15,676 nucleotides of DNA from Pseudomonadota bacterium (GTDB lineage: Bacteria > Pseudomonadota > Gammaproteobacteria > Xanthomonadales > Xanthomonadaceae), in NCBI GenBank assembly GCA_023453655.1, contig JAEXTE010000009.1:1-15676 (forward strand), given 5' to 3'. Positions within the stretch are counted from its first letter, which is position 1. Every line of letters begins with the position of its first letter. The notes beneath the pieces were generated by a model, which made no database searches, was not told the origin of the DNA, and saw nothing but the letters and a program-made list of their open reading frames with translations. Of this stretch, positions 7,784-13,984 are shown piece after piece. The position numbers were made by a program, and so were the translations under genes.

Positions 7784-7814
7784 CCGGGCCGCGCAAGCGG
7801 CCCGGTGCGTTTTT
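7784..7814 (+). terminator. Intrinsic terminator of sodA
   Basis: A perfect 9-bp stem CCGGGCCGC/GCGGCCCGG with a GCAA tetraloop, followed by TGCG and five T's (7810-7814), beginning 26 nt after the sodA stop. The T-run exists on the plus strand only, so it would not stop the convergent tag gene. Confidence 0.88.
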
Positions 7815-7853
7815 GGGGTGTCCGCTTGGCTGCGCGCCGCGGGAACCCTTGCG

Positions 7854-8441
7854 CTATCGCTTGCCGCGATTCGCGGCGCCAGACCTGCCTCGGGCCGGAA
7901 CGACTGCCTGCGCGCAGGCGATCTTCGCCATCACCGGGCAGTCGGCGCGGTGCGCGCCGGGCAGGTAGCCCAGGCTCATCAGGAACTCGCCGGTGATCTC
8001 GCCGCCGGTGAAGCGGAACGTGCGCTTGAACAGCTTCACCCAGCCCGCCTTGTCGCGCGGCCGGCCGTCGGCGTCGCGGACATGCGCGTCGTGCCACGCG
8101 GCGAACCCGCCGTGGGAGGCGCGCATGCCGCGCACCACCCCGGCGTTGTGGATCGCGGCGGCCACCTTGAGGCGGTTGCGGATGATGCCCGCGTCCGACA
8201 GCAGGCGCGCCACGTCGGCCTCGCCGTAGGCCGCCACGGTATCGACGTCGAAGCCGTGATAGGCGCGGCGAAAACCATCGCGCTTGCGCAGGATCGTCTC
8301 CCAGCTCCGCCCGGCCTGGTTGATTTCCAGCACCAGGCGTTCGAACAGCGCCGCCTCGTCGCGCTGCGGGAAGCCGTACTCGCTGTCGTGGTAGGGCCCG
8401 TGGACGGGGTGGCCGGGAGCCACGTCGCAGTAGCTGGACAT
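7854..8441 (-). CDS. tag: DNA-3-methyladenine glycosylase I
   Basis: Base-excision repair enzyme that removes 3-methyladenine from alkylated DNA. 195 aa, near the 187 aa of E. coli Tag. The N-terminus MSSYCDVAP…YHDSEYG, the core LVLEINQAGRSWETILRKRD with Glu39 at the conserved base-recognition position, and DAGIIRNRLKV are all diagnostic. The HhH-family zinc snap is intact: C5 and H18 at the N-terminus, H164 and C168 (HRADC) near the C-terminus. The TFRFTGGEITGEFLMSLGYL stretch is the conserved C-terminal helix. The C-terminal tail beyond C168 is 27 residues, basic and probably flexible. Start at ATG 8441 because MSSYC places the zinc Cys properly; upstream frame has no family similarity. It sits six bases after a TATGCT box. 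The gene is convergent to sodA and divergent from slyD. Confidence 0.96.
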   Translation of the reverse strand: MSSYCDVAPGHPVHGPYHDSEYGFPQRDEAALFERLVLEINQAGRSWETILRKRDGFRRAYHGFDVDTVAAYGEADVARLLSDAGIIRNRLKVAAAIHNAGVVRGMRASHGGFAAWHDAHVRDADGRPRDKAGWVKLFKRTFRFTGGEITGEFLMSLGYLPGAHRADCPVMAKIACAQAVVPARGRSGAANRGKR

Positions 8442-8447
8442 GGCCGC

Positions 8448-8453
8448 AGCATA
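8448..8453 (-). promoter_or_regulatory. -10-like box TATGCT, leaderless-type start of tag
   Basis: TATGCT on the minus strand, then GCGGCC and the ATG at 8441. The spacing is the same as at prmA, and no Shine-Dalgarno is possible if transcription begins at the usual distance. Confidence 0.4.
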
Positions 8454-8527
8454 GCCGGTACGGGCAGGCGGAGGCCGCACGGGGTTGCCCGTCCACTCGG
8501 CATCGCGCCAACATGGGCCATTCCCCC

Positions 8528-8533
8528 AGGAAG
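8528..8533 (+). promoter_or_regulatory. Shine-Dalgarno AGGAAG of slyD, decides the start
   Basis: AGGAAG six bases before the ATG at 8540. It favours this start over the in-frame ATG at 8513. Confidence 0.75.
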
Positions 8534-8539
8534 GGCGCC

Positions 8540-8998
8540 ATGGACATCGCCGACCGCCGCATCGCCACCGTCCACTTCAGCCTGCACGACGAGCACGGCC
8601 AGCCAATCACCAGCACGCGCGACCACGAGCCACTGGTCTACATGCACGGCACCGGGAGCATCATGCCGGGGCTGGAGCAGGCGCTGGCCGGCCGTTCGCC
8701 CGGCGACAGCTTCAGCGTGACCATTCCCCCCGAAGCCGGGTTCGGGCCGCGCCACGAGGCGCTGGTGCAGACCCTGCCGCGCGGGCATCTGCAGGCCCGG
8801 GGCGAAGTCGGCGTCGGCAGCAAACTCTCGGCGCAGACGGCGAAGGGGCCGCTGGAGGTGGTGGTGGTCGCGATCGACGGCGACAGCGTCACGGTCGACG
8901 GCAACCATCCCCTGGCCGGTCGCACGGTGGAGGCGCGGGTCGAGGTGCTCGACGTGCGCCTGGCGACCCCGCACGAGCAGCAGTTCGGACTGGGCTGA
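8540..8998 (+). CDS. slyD: SlyD-type FKBP peptidyl-prolyl isomerase without His-rich tail
   Basis: Cytoplasmic prolyl isomerase/chaperone. 152 aa. FKBP core halves flank an insert-in-flap domain: YMHGTGSIMPGLEQALAGRSPGD (34-56) and IPPEAGFGPR (62-71) are typical, the IF domain covers about 70-128, and VTVDGNHPLAGRTVEARVEV (117-136) is the conserved return segment. E. coli SlyD carries a long His/Cys-rich metal-binding tail; this protein stops at PHEQQFGLG, so nickel handling is not expected. I start at ATG 8540, preceded by AGGAAGGG with about six-base spacing; an in-frame ATG at 8513 has no RBS and adds only nine unrelated residues. A 10-bp stem with one bulge lies just after the stop. The divergent neighbour is tag. 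SlyD rather than FkpB/SlpA is my preferred reading. Confidence 0.92.
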   Translation: MDIADRRIATVHFSLHDEHGQPITSTRDHEPLVYMHGTGSIMPGLEQALAGRSPGDSFSVTIPPEAGFGPRHEALVQTLPRGHLQARGEVGVGSKLSAQTAKGPLEVVVVAIDGDSVTVDGNHPLAGRTVEARVEVLDVRLATPHEQQFGLG

Positions 8999-9001
8999 CC
9001 G

Positions 9002-9030
9002 CCGCGAGCCGGAGGAGGGACCGGCCGCGG
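9002..9030 (+). terminator. Hairpin after slyD, possible terminator
   Basis: CCGCG and GCCGG pair with CCGGC and CGCGG, a 10-bp stem with one bulged A (9007) and an eight-base purine loop, starting three bases after the slyD stop. GGCGAAGG follows instead of a T-run, so it is a weak intrinsic terminator at most. The purine loop GGAGGAGGG resembles a strong Shine-Dalgarno but no start codon is suitably placed. Confidence 0.4.
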
Positions 9031-9059
9031 GGCGAAGGCCATCCTCACCCCGATCGGCC

Positions 9060-9065
9060 TAGAAT
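9060..9065 (+). promoter_or_regulatory. -10 box TAGAAT, leaderless-type start of yqgE
   Basis: TAGAAT (five of six consensus bases) lies five bases (GCGGC) before the ATG at 9071, so the predicted transcription start coincides with the start codon. The -35 region at usual spacing shows no good match. Confidence 0.5.
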
Positions 9066-9070
9066 GCGGC

Positions 9071-9637
9071 ATGCCCGCCGCCCCCGCCTTCTTCGCCAAC
9101 CAGCTGCTGGTCGCCCTGCCGACGCTGGCCGACCCGCACTTCGCGCGCAGCGTCACGCTGATCTGCCAGCACGACGCGGACGGCGCGATGGGCGTGGTGG
9201 TCAACCGCAGCTCGGACTACACGCTTGGGGAGATCCTGCGGCAGATGGAGATCGAGGCCGCGGACCCGGCGCTGCGGGAGCAGCGCGGGCGGGCCGGCGG
9301 CCCGGTGCATCCCGCGCGCGGCTTCGTGCTCCACGACGGTGGCCGCGGCTGGGATTCGACCCTGGTGGTCGCCGACGGCCTGTCGGTGACCACCTCGCGC
9401 GACATCCTGGAGGCCATCGCGCGCGGCGAGGGGCCCGAACACACCCTGGTGGCACTGGGCTGCGCCGGGTGGGGAGCAGGCCAGCTCGAGCAGGAGCTGG
9501 CCGAGAACAGCTGGCTGACCGCGCCGGCGCAGCCCGGGATCCTGTTCGACCTGCCGCTGGACCAGCGCTGGCAGGCCGCCGCCGGCCAGATCGGCGTGGA
9601 CCTGATGCGCATGGCGGGGCACGTGGGTCACGCATGA
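9071..9637 (+). CDS. yqgE: YqgE/AlgH family protein (DUF179)
   Basis: 188 aa, standard length for the family. The N-terminal hallmark is [20 protein letters not shown], followed by [21 protein letters not shown]; then the family blocks [14 protein letters not shown] and [21 protein letters not shown], and [21 protein letters not shown], which carries the characteristic GxxGWxxGQLexEl motif. The biochemical role is not settled: the name AlgH comes from an alginate-regulation phenotype in Pseudomonas, and its constant pairing with ruvX is the strongest clue. The stop overlaps the ruvX start by ATGA, implying translational coupling. There is no Shine-Dalgarno; the TAGAAT box five bases upstream suggests a leaderless mRNA. 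Family assignment is firm, function is not. Confidence 0.95.
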   Translation: MPAAPAFFANQLLVALPTLADPHFARSVTLICQHDADGAMGVVVNRSSDYTLGEILRQMEIEAADPALREQRGRAGGPVHPARGFVLHDGGRGWDSTLVVADGLSVTTSRDILEAIARGEGPEHTLVALGCAGWGAGQLEQELAENSWLTAPAQPGILFDLPLDQRWQAAAGQIGVDLMRMAGHVGHA

Positions 9638-10092
9638 GCGGGCCGATCCGTACCGACGGCACGGTGCTGGGCTTCGACGTGGGCGCCCGCCGCATCGGCG
9701 TGGCCATCGGCAGCGCCTTCGGCCACGGTGCCCGCGCGCTGGCGGTGATCGACGTGCACGGCGGGCAGGTGGACTGGGCCGCGGTCGACCGGGTCCACAA
9801 GGAGTGGCGTCCCGACGGCTTGGTGGTCGGCGATCCCATGACCCTGGACGGCGGCGACCAGCCGATCCGCGAACGCGCGCGCGCCTTTGCCGTCGAGCTC
9901 AAGGCGCGCTATGGCCTGCCGGTGGTGATGGTGGACGAGCGCGCCAGCTCGATCGAGGCCGCGCAGCGCTTCGCCCTCGACCGCGCCGAGGGCCGCCGCC
10001 GTCGGCGCGATGCCGTGGCGCTCGACGCCGTGGCTGCGGCGGTCATCGTCGAACGCTGGTTCGCCGCGCCCGGGGATGCGACCGAGGTGTAG
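9634..10092 (+). CDS. ruvX: RuvX/YqgF Holliday junction resolvase-like nuclease
   Basis: 152 aa, RNase H-like fold. The strand carrying the first catalytic Asp is [15 protein letters not shown], matching the G-x-D-x-G-x-x-R-I-G-V-A pattern. The next blocks are [33 protein letters not shown] with the second acidic pair (DER), and the C-terminal [15 protein letters not shown], containing the last catalytic Asp. All catalytic acids are present. The usual VVGLP is VVGDP here. The family has been linked to Holliday-junction resolution and to 16S rRNA maturation, with the latter essential in E. coli. The start ATG at 9634 overlaps the yqgE stop. Frame is open far upstream through slyD and yqgE, but only from 9634 does the sequence match the family. 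Confidence 0.95.
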   Translation: MSGPIRTDGTVLGFDVGARRIGVAIGSAFGHGARALAVIDVHGGQVDWAAVDRVHKEWRPDGLVVGDPMTLDGGDQPIRERARAFAVELKARYGLPVVMVDERASSIEAAQRFALDRAEGRRRRRDAVALDAVAAAVIVERWFAAPGDATEV

Positions 10093-10149
10093 CCGCGCCG
10101 ACGGCCGGCGTGGACGGTCTGCCATCTCGTCCCGTGCCGGCGCTTGCGT

Positions 10150-10155
10150 GACAAT
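10150..10155 (+). promoter_or_regulatory. -10-like box GACAAT, leaderless-type start of pyrB
   Basis: GACAAT, then AGCGGC and the ATG at 10162. The 69-bp gap after ruvX contains no T-run terminator, so pyrB may be served both by read-through and by this promoter. No uracil-sensitive leader ORF plus attenuator of the enteric pyrBI kind is visible. Confidence 0.4.
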
Positions 10156-10161
10156 AGCGGC

Positions 10162-11100
10162 ATGACCGCACAGACCGATGCCGCAGGCCGCCTCGTCCAC
10201 CTCCTCACGCTCGATGGCCTGCCGCGACCGGCGCTGGAGGCGCTGCTCGACCGCGCGCAGGCCTTCGCCGACGGCGCCGACGCGCGCGGCGCGCTGGCCG
10301 GTGTCGCGGTCTGCACACTGTTCTTCGAGCCGTCCACCCGCACCCGCCTGAGCTTCCAGCGCGCGGCGCAGCGCCTGGGCGCGGACGTGCTCGGCTTCGA
10401 CGCCGCCACCTCGTCCACCACCAAGGGCGAGACCGCGCGCGACACCCTGCAGAACATCGAGGCGATGGGCGTGCGCGGCTTCATCGTGCGCCACTCCGGC
10501 GACGGCGCGGTGGCCGAACTGGCGATGGCGGCGGGCCCCGGCACGGCCCTGGTCAACGCCGGCGACGGGCGCAGCGCCCACCCCACCCAGGGCCTGCTGG
10601 ACATGCTGACCCTGCGCCAGGCGCTCGGCGCGGATTTCGGCGCGCGCCGCTTCCTGATCGTGGGCGACGTCAAGCATTCGCGCGTGGCGCGCTCGGACCT
10701 GCACGCGCTGCGCACCCTGGGTGCCCGCGCGATCCGGGTCTGCGGGCCGGCCACGCTGCTGCCCGACGACGGCACCCTTGCCGGCTGCGAGGTGGTCCAC
10801 GATTTCGACGCGGCGCTGGAGGGCGTGGACGCGGTGATGATGCTGCGCCTGCAGCGCGAGCGCATGGAGGAGGGCCTGGTGGGTTCGCTGGAGGATTACC
10901 ACCGCGACTACGGCCTGACCCCGGAGCGGCTGTCGCGTGCGGTCGACGGTGCGGTCGTGCTGCATCCGGGGCCGATCAACCGCGGCGTGGAGATCACCGA
11001 CGCGGTGGCCGACGGCCCGCAATCGCTGATCCTGCGCCAGGTCGCCAACGGCGTGGCGGTGCGGGCTGCCGTGCTGGAGGCCCTGCTCGGGCCGCGCTGA
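10162..11100 (+). CDS. pyrB: Aspartate carbamoyltransferase, catalytic chain
   Basis: Committed step of pyrimidine synthesis: carbamoyl phosphate + L-aspartate to N-carbamoyl-L-aspartate. 312 aa, typical for the catalytic subunit. Carbamoyl phosphate is held by FEPSTRTR (55-62) and HPTQ (140-143); STTKGE brings Lys88 (equivalent of E. coli K84 from the neighbouring subunit). The aspartate site shows RVARSD and LRLQRERM (229-236), and HPGPINRGVEI (268-278) closes the active site. I use ATG 10162; a TTG at 10144 would add MRDNSG, which has no family support and overlaps the -10 box. No pyrI or inactive pyrC' gene is adjacent, so the oligomeric class cannot be told from this window. Its stop lies three bases from that of the convergent secreted-protein gene. 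Confidence 0.98.
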   Translation: MTAQTDAAGRLVHLLTLDGLPRPALEALLDRAQAFADGADARGALAGVAVCTLFFEPSTRTRLSFQRAAQRLGADVLGFDAATSSTTKGETARDTLQNIEAMGVRGFIVRHSGDGAVAELAMAAGPGTALVNAGDGRSAHPTQGLLDMLTLRQALGADFGARRFLIVGDVKHSRVARSDLHALRTLGARAIRVCGPATLLPDDGTLAGCEVVHDFDAALEGVDAVMMLRLQRERMEEGLVGSLEDYHRDYGLTPERLSRAVDGAVVLHPGPINRGVEITDAVADGPQSLILRQVANGVAVRAAVLEALLGPR

Positions 11101-11103
11101 GGC

Positions 11104-11580
11104 CTAGCGTCCCGCGAAGTGGCGGCGCACGAAGTCCGCCGCGTCCGGCTCGTCCACGCACGCGCCGCAGGCAGTACCGCGGCCCGCGACCGGGCCCTCG
11201 TACTTCCATTCGAAGCGTTTGTCGTAGCCGCCGCTGCGGTCGCGCACGCGCAGCGCGTCGTCCTGCACGGTCACGTCCAGCACCAGGCCATTGGGGAAGC
11301 GCAGCGCGAAATCGCCGTCGCCGGCATCCGTGACCGCCAGCGGGATCTCGCGCGGCTGCGCGCCCCAGGCGTAGCGCACGCGCGTGGCTCCGGCCGCGTC
11401 TGCCCAGAAGCCGAGCGCTTCGTGGCCGGGCCCCGGGGCCTGCGCGCCCTGGACGGCGTACTGGGCGACGCGCGCGCGCTGGAAGAAAGCCGCGTCGGCA
11501 TCGCCGGCCTGTCCGGCGGGCGTCGCGGACGCCAGCGCCAGCACGGCCGCGGCATGGACGAGGAGGGGAGGGATGCGCAT
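11104..11580 (-). CDS. Secreted protein of unknown function
   Basis: 158 aa. The N-terminus MRIPPLLVHAAAVLALASAT is a Sec signal peptide with cleavage expected around residues 19-26, so the mature protein is periplasmic or secreted. The mature part looks beta-rich: GATRVRYAWGAQ, DFALRFPNGLVLDVTVQ and DALRVRDRSGGYDKRFEWKY. A CGAC motif (C138, C141; C-x-x-C) sits near the end, followed by a short helix (DAADFVRRHFAG). The two Cys could form a disulfide or bind metal. I recognise no domain. GGAG lies about eight bases before the ATG at 11580. It is 69 bp downstream of the hydrolase gene and may be the last gene of the ptsI–mgtE–hydrolase run. The 3' end lies three bases from the pyrB stop on the other strand. 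Confidence 0.82.
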   Translation of the reverse strand: MRIPPLLVHAAAVLALASATPAGQAGDADAAFFQRARVAQYAVQGAQAPGPGHEALGFWADAAGATRVRYAWGAQPREIPLAVTDAGDGDFALRFPNGLVLDVTVQDDALRVRDRSGGYDKRFEWKYEGPVAGRGTACGACVDEPDAADFVRRHFAGR

Positions 11581-11649
11581 CGGACGGCCTCCATGGCGGA
11601 AGGGGGAGATCCTCGCCGCTGCTGCGTGAACCGGCGGTCCAGCCTCGCG

Positions 11650-12453
11650 CTACTGCTGGCGGAACGCGTTCGCCTGGCGCTGCGCGAACAGCCAGTCCCA
11701 CAGTTCGGGAACCGCATAGGCCGGATCCCAGCTGTTGTGGTCGGCCTCGGGGAACTCGGTGTAGCGCGCATCGCGCGCGCCGGCGGCCTGCAGCGCCGCA
11801 TGCAGGCGGCGCGAATAGTCGACCGGCACCGAGGCATCGCGCGCGCCGTGGAAGATCCACACCGGCGTGCCGCGCAGGCGCTGCGCCGCCGCAGTGTAGG
11901 GATCCGCTTCGCCGGCCACAGCGGCGACTGCCATCGACGGGCGCCGCGGATGTACCAGGCCGCCGCAGACCGGCACCAGCGCGGCGAAGCGGTACCCCTG
12001 CTGCAGGGCCAGTTCCCACACGCCATAGCCGCCCATCGACAGGCCGGTGAGGTAGGTGCGGTCGGGATCGCCGCCGAACTCGCGCGTGGCCGCGTCGAGC
12101 TGGGCCAGGGTCACGTCGACCAGCTGGTTCCACTCGCTGTCGGCTGGCGCCTGCGGGAACACCACGATGGCCGGGAAGTCGGCGGCATGCGCGCGCACGT
12201 GCGGGCCCAGGCCGACGGCGAGCTGGCTGCGGTTGTCGTCGCCGCGCTCGCCCGAGCCGTGCAGGAACAGGATCACGGGGCGCTTGCCGTCTTCGGAGCC
12301 GGCCGGCACGAACACCTGGTAACGGTGCGTGCGCCCGTCCAGCTGCAGTTCTCGCTCGACGAATTCGCCCTGCGCGGCGCGCCGTGGGGAGGACGCGCAG
12401 GCGGCCAGCACGATCGTCACCAGCAGTACCGCTCCCAGGCTGCGCAGGCGCAT
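11650..12453 (-). CDS. Lipid-anchored alpha/beta hydrolase (esterase/depolymerase-like)
   Basis: 267 aa. MRLRSLGAVLLVTIVLAACA is a lipoprotein signal with lipobox L-A-A-C (Cys19); Ala at +2 suggests outer-membrane sorting. The mature part is a complete alpha/beta hydrolase: oxyanion region LFLHGSGERG (62-71), nucleophile elbow GLSMGG with Ser139, acid Asp206 in FHGARDASVPV, and His239 in EADHNSWD. It resembles the PHB-depolymerase/feruloyl-esterase and dienelactone-hydrolase-like group (pattern 'phospholipase/carboxylesterase'); the substrate cannot be told. The acid and His position, WNQLVDVTLAQLDAATREFG and DRTYLTGLSMGGYGVWELA, all fit that fold. GGGAGGA lies about six bases before the ATG. 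It starts 22 bp after the mgtE stop, so it is probably co-transcribed with mgtE, for which no functional link is obvious. Confidence 0.93.
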   Translation of the reverse strand: MRLRSLGAVLLVTIVLAACASSPRRAAQGEFVERELQLDGRTHRYQVFVPAGSEDGKRPVILFLHGSGERGDDNRSQLAVGLGPHVRAHAADFPAIVVFPQAPADSEWNQLVDVTLAQLDAATREFGGDPDRTYLTGLSMGGYGVWELALQQGYRFAALVPVCGGLVHPRRPSMAVAAVAGEADPYTAAAQRLRGTPVWIFHGARDASVPVDYSRRLHAALQAAGARDARYTEFPEADHNSWDPAYAVPELWDWLFAQRQANAFRQQ

Positions 12454-12475
12454 GGCCGTCCTCCCGTCATCGCGA

Positions 12476-13837
12476 TCAGTGCAGGAGGATAACCGTCGCC
12501 AGTCCCAGGAAGCTGAAGAAGCCCATCACGTCGGTGACCGCGGTCACCACCACGGTGCCGGCCACGGCCGGATCGATGCGCATGCGCTTGAGCAGCAGCG
12601 GCAGCAGCACGCCGGCCAGCGCGGCCGAGCAGAAGTTGACCACCAGCGCCGCGGCGATCACCAGCGACAGCGGCCACGAACCGAACCACAGCAGCGCGAC
12701 CGCGCCGACCAGCGCGCCGATCAGCAGGCCGTTGATCAGCGCCACGCGCAGTTCCTTCCACAGCAGGATGCTGGCGTTGCTGGCGCCGACCTGGCCCAGG
12801 GCGATGCCGCGCACCATCAGGGTCAGCACCTGCACCGCGGCGTTGCCGCCGATGCCCGCCACGATCGGCATCAGCACCGCCAGCGCGACGATCTGCTCGA
12901 TGGTGGCGTCGAACTGGCCGATCACCGCCGCGGCGAGGAAGGCGGTGAGCAGGTTGATGCCCAGCCACACCACGCGGCCGCGCACCGCGCGCCGGATCGG
13001 CGAGAACAGGTCTTCGTCCTCGTCCAGGCCGGCCGCGCCCAGGGCCTGGTGCTCGGCCTGCTCGCGGATGATGTCGACCACGTCGTCGATGGTGATGCGG
13101 CCGAGCAGCACGTTGCCGTCGTCGACCACGGGCGCGGACACCCAGTCGTTGTCCGAGAACTGGCGCGCGACCTGCTCGGCCGAGGTGTCCACGTGCAGCG
13201 ACTCGAGCTCGTCGTCGATCAGCTGGTTGATCGGCGTGCCCGGGTCGCGGGTCACCAGGTCCTGCAGCGCCACCCAGCCGATCAGCTGGTGGCGGCGGTT
13301 GACCACGTACAGGTGGTCGGTGTGCTCGGGCAGCTCGCCGCGCAGGCGCAGAAAGCGCAGCACCACGTCGACCGTGGTGTCGGCGCGCACCGTCACCACG
13401 TCCGGATTCATCAGGCGGCCGGCGGTGTCTTCCGGATACGACAGCACCTGCTCGAGGCGCTCGCGGTTCTCGCGGTCCATCGAGTGCAGCAGCTGGTCGA
13501 TCACCGTGCCGGGCAGGTCCTCGACGAGGTCGGCCAGGTCGTCGATGTCCAGGTCTTCGACCGCGGCCACCAGCTCGTCCTGGTCCATGTCCGCGATCAG
13601 GCTCTCGCGCACCTCGTCGCCGACATGGACCAGCACCTCGCCGTCGTCCTCCGGATCGACCAGGCCCCAGACCACCATGCGCTTGTCCGGCGGCAGCGAT
13701 TCGAGCAGGTTGCCGATCTCGGCCGGCGCCAGCGTGTGGACCATGCGCCGCACCGGGCCCAGGCGGCCGCTGTCGAGCGCGTCCGAGAGCATGCGCAGCT
13801 GGCGCGCGGTCTTGTCGTGGCGGACGGCTTCGGCCAT
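12476..13837 (-). CDS. mgtE: MgtE-family magnesium channel/transporter
   Basis: Mg2+ entry channel of the inner membrane, gated by cytoplasmic Mg2+. 453 aa, normal length. The N domain (about 1-135) is superhelical and acidic, with the family feature DIDDLADLVEDLP (96-108). A CBS pair follows (about 136-262: AGRLMNPDVVTVRADTTVDV, then the second with DWVSAPVVDDGNVLLGRITIDDVVDII). A connecting helix with LDEDEDLFSPI leads into five membrane helices (about 289-308, 316-344, 359-385, 389-417, 426-451). The pore signature PIVAGIGGNAAVQ (324-336) is present, and D436 in TAVTDVMGFF corresponds to the selectivity Asp of Thermus MgtE. ATG 13837 has GGAG about 10 bases upstream. It lies 147 bp after ptsI and has its own -10-like box (13909-13914). 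Confidence 0.97.
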   Translation of the reverse strand: MAEAVRHDKTARQLRMLSDALDSGRLGPVRRMVHTLAPAEIGNLLESLPPDKRMVVWGLVDPEDDGEVLVHVGDEVRESLIADMDQDELVAAVEDLDIDDLADLVEDLPGTVIDQLLHSMDRENRERLEQVLSYPEDTAGRLMNPDVVTVRADTTVDVVLRFLRLRGELPEHTDHLYVVNRRHQLIGWVALQDLVTRDPGTPINQLIDDELESLHVDTSAEQVARQFSDNDWVSAPVVDDGNVLLGRITIDDVVDIIREQAEHQALGAAGLDEDEDLFSPIRRAVRGRVVWLGINLLTAFLAAAVIGQFDATIEQIVALAVLMPIVAGIGGNAAVQVLTLMVRGIALGQVGASNASILLWKELRVALINGLLIGALVGAVALLWFGSWPLSLVIAAALVVNFCSAALAGVLLPLLLKRMRIDPAVAGTVVVTAVTDVMGFFSFLGLATVILLH

Positions 13838-13890
13838 GCGCGGCGGCTCCGGAGGTGCGAGGGCGTTGCCGCGCCGGAAGACGCGGCCGA

Positions 13891-13902
13891 TCAGGCGTTC
13901 AT
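13891..13902 (-). other. Three-codon reading frame (Met-Asn-Ala-stop) in the mgtE leader
   Basis: ATG AAC GCC TGA begins six bases after the GATAAT box, so the ATG would be at or beside the mRNA 5' end. It ends 53 bases before the mgtE ATG and is in another frame. It could be a minimal leader peptide, a remnant, or chance. No Shine-Dalgarno precedes it. Confidence 0.25.
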
Positions 13903-13908
13903 GCGCGC

Positions 13909-13914
13909 ATTATC
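13909..13914 (-). promoter_or_regulatory. -10 box GATAAT upstream of mgtE
   Basis: GATAAT (five of six consensus) on the minus strand in the 147-bp gap after ptsI. The -35 position reads TGTGCA, three of six. Transcription would start near 13902 and leave a leader of about 65 nt before mgtE. The first ATG after the box (13900-13902) opens a frame of only three codons. Confidence 0.45.
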
Positions 13915-13984
13915 GCCCCTGCGGCGGAGACTGCACAGCCTCGATCGCGCGCGCCGTTCGCGCGTCGCGCTCCGCGCGCCGGCT

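Noticed and set aside
9013..9020. Strong Shine-Dalgarno-like GGAGGAGGG as start signal of a small gene
   Set aside because: No start codon lies at a workable distance, and the sequence is the loop of the slyD 3' hairpin.
8485..9633. Extension of the ruvX frame upstream through slyD and yqgE as one 535-residue protein
   Set aside because: Only the part from 9634 matches RuvX; the upstream part is a shifted frame of slyD and yqgE with no domain. Not a fusion.
10093..10161. pyrB attenuator with leader peptide, as in enteric bacteria
   Set aside because: No T-rich leader, no terminator hairpin with a T-run and no suitable leader frame in the 69-bp gap.
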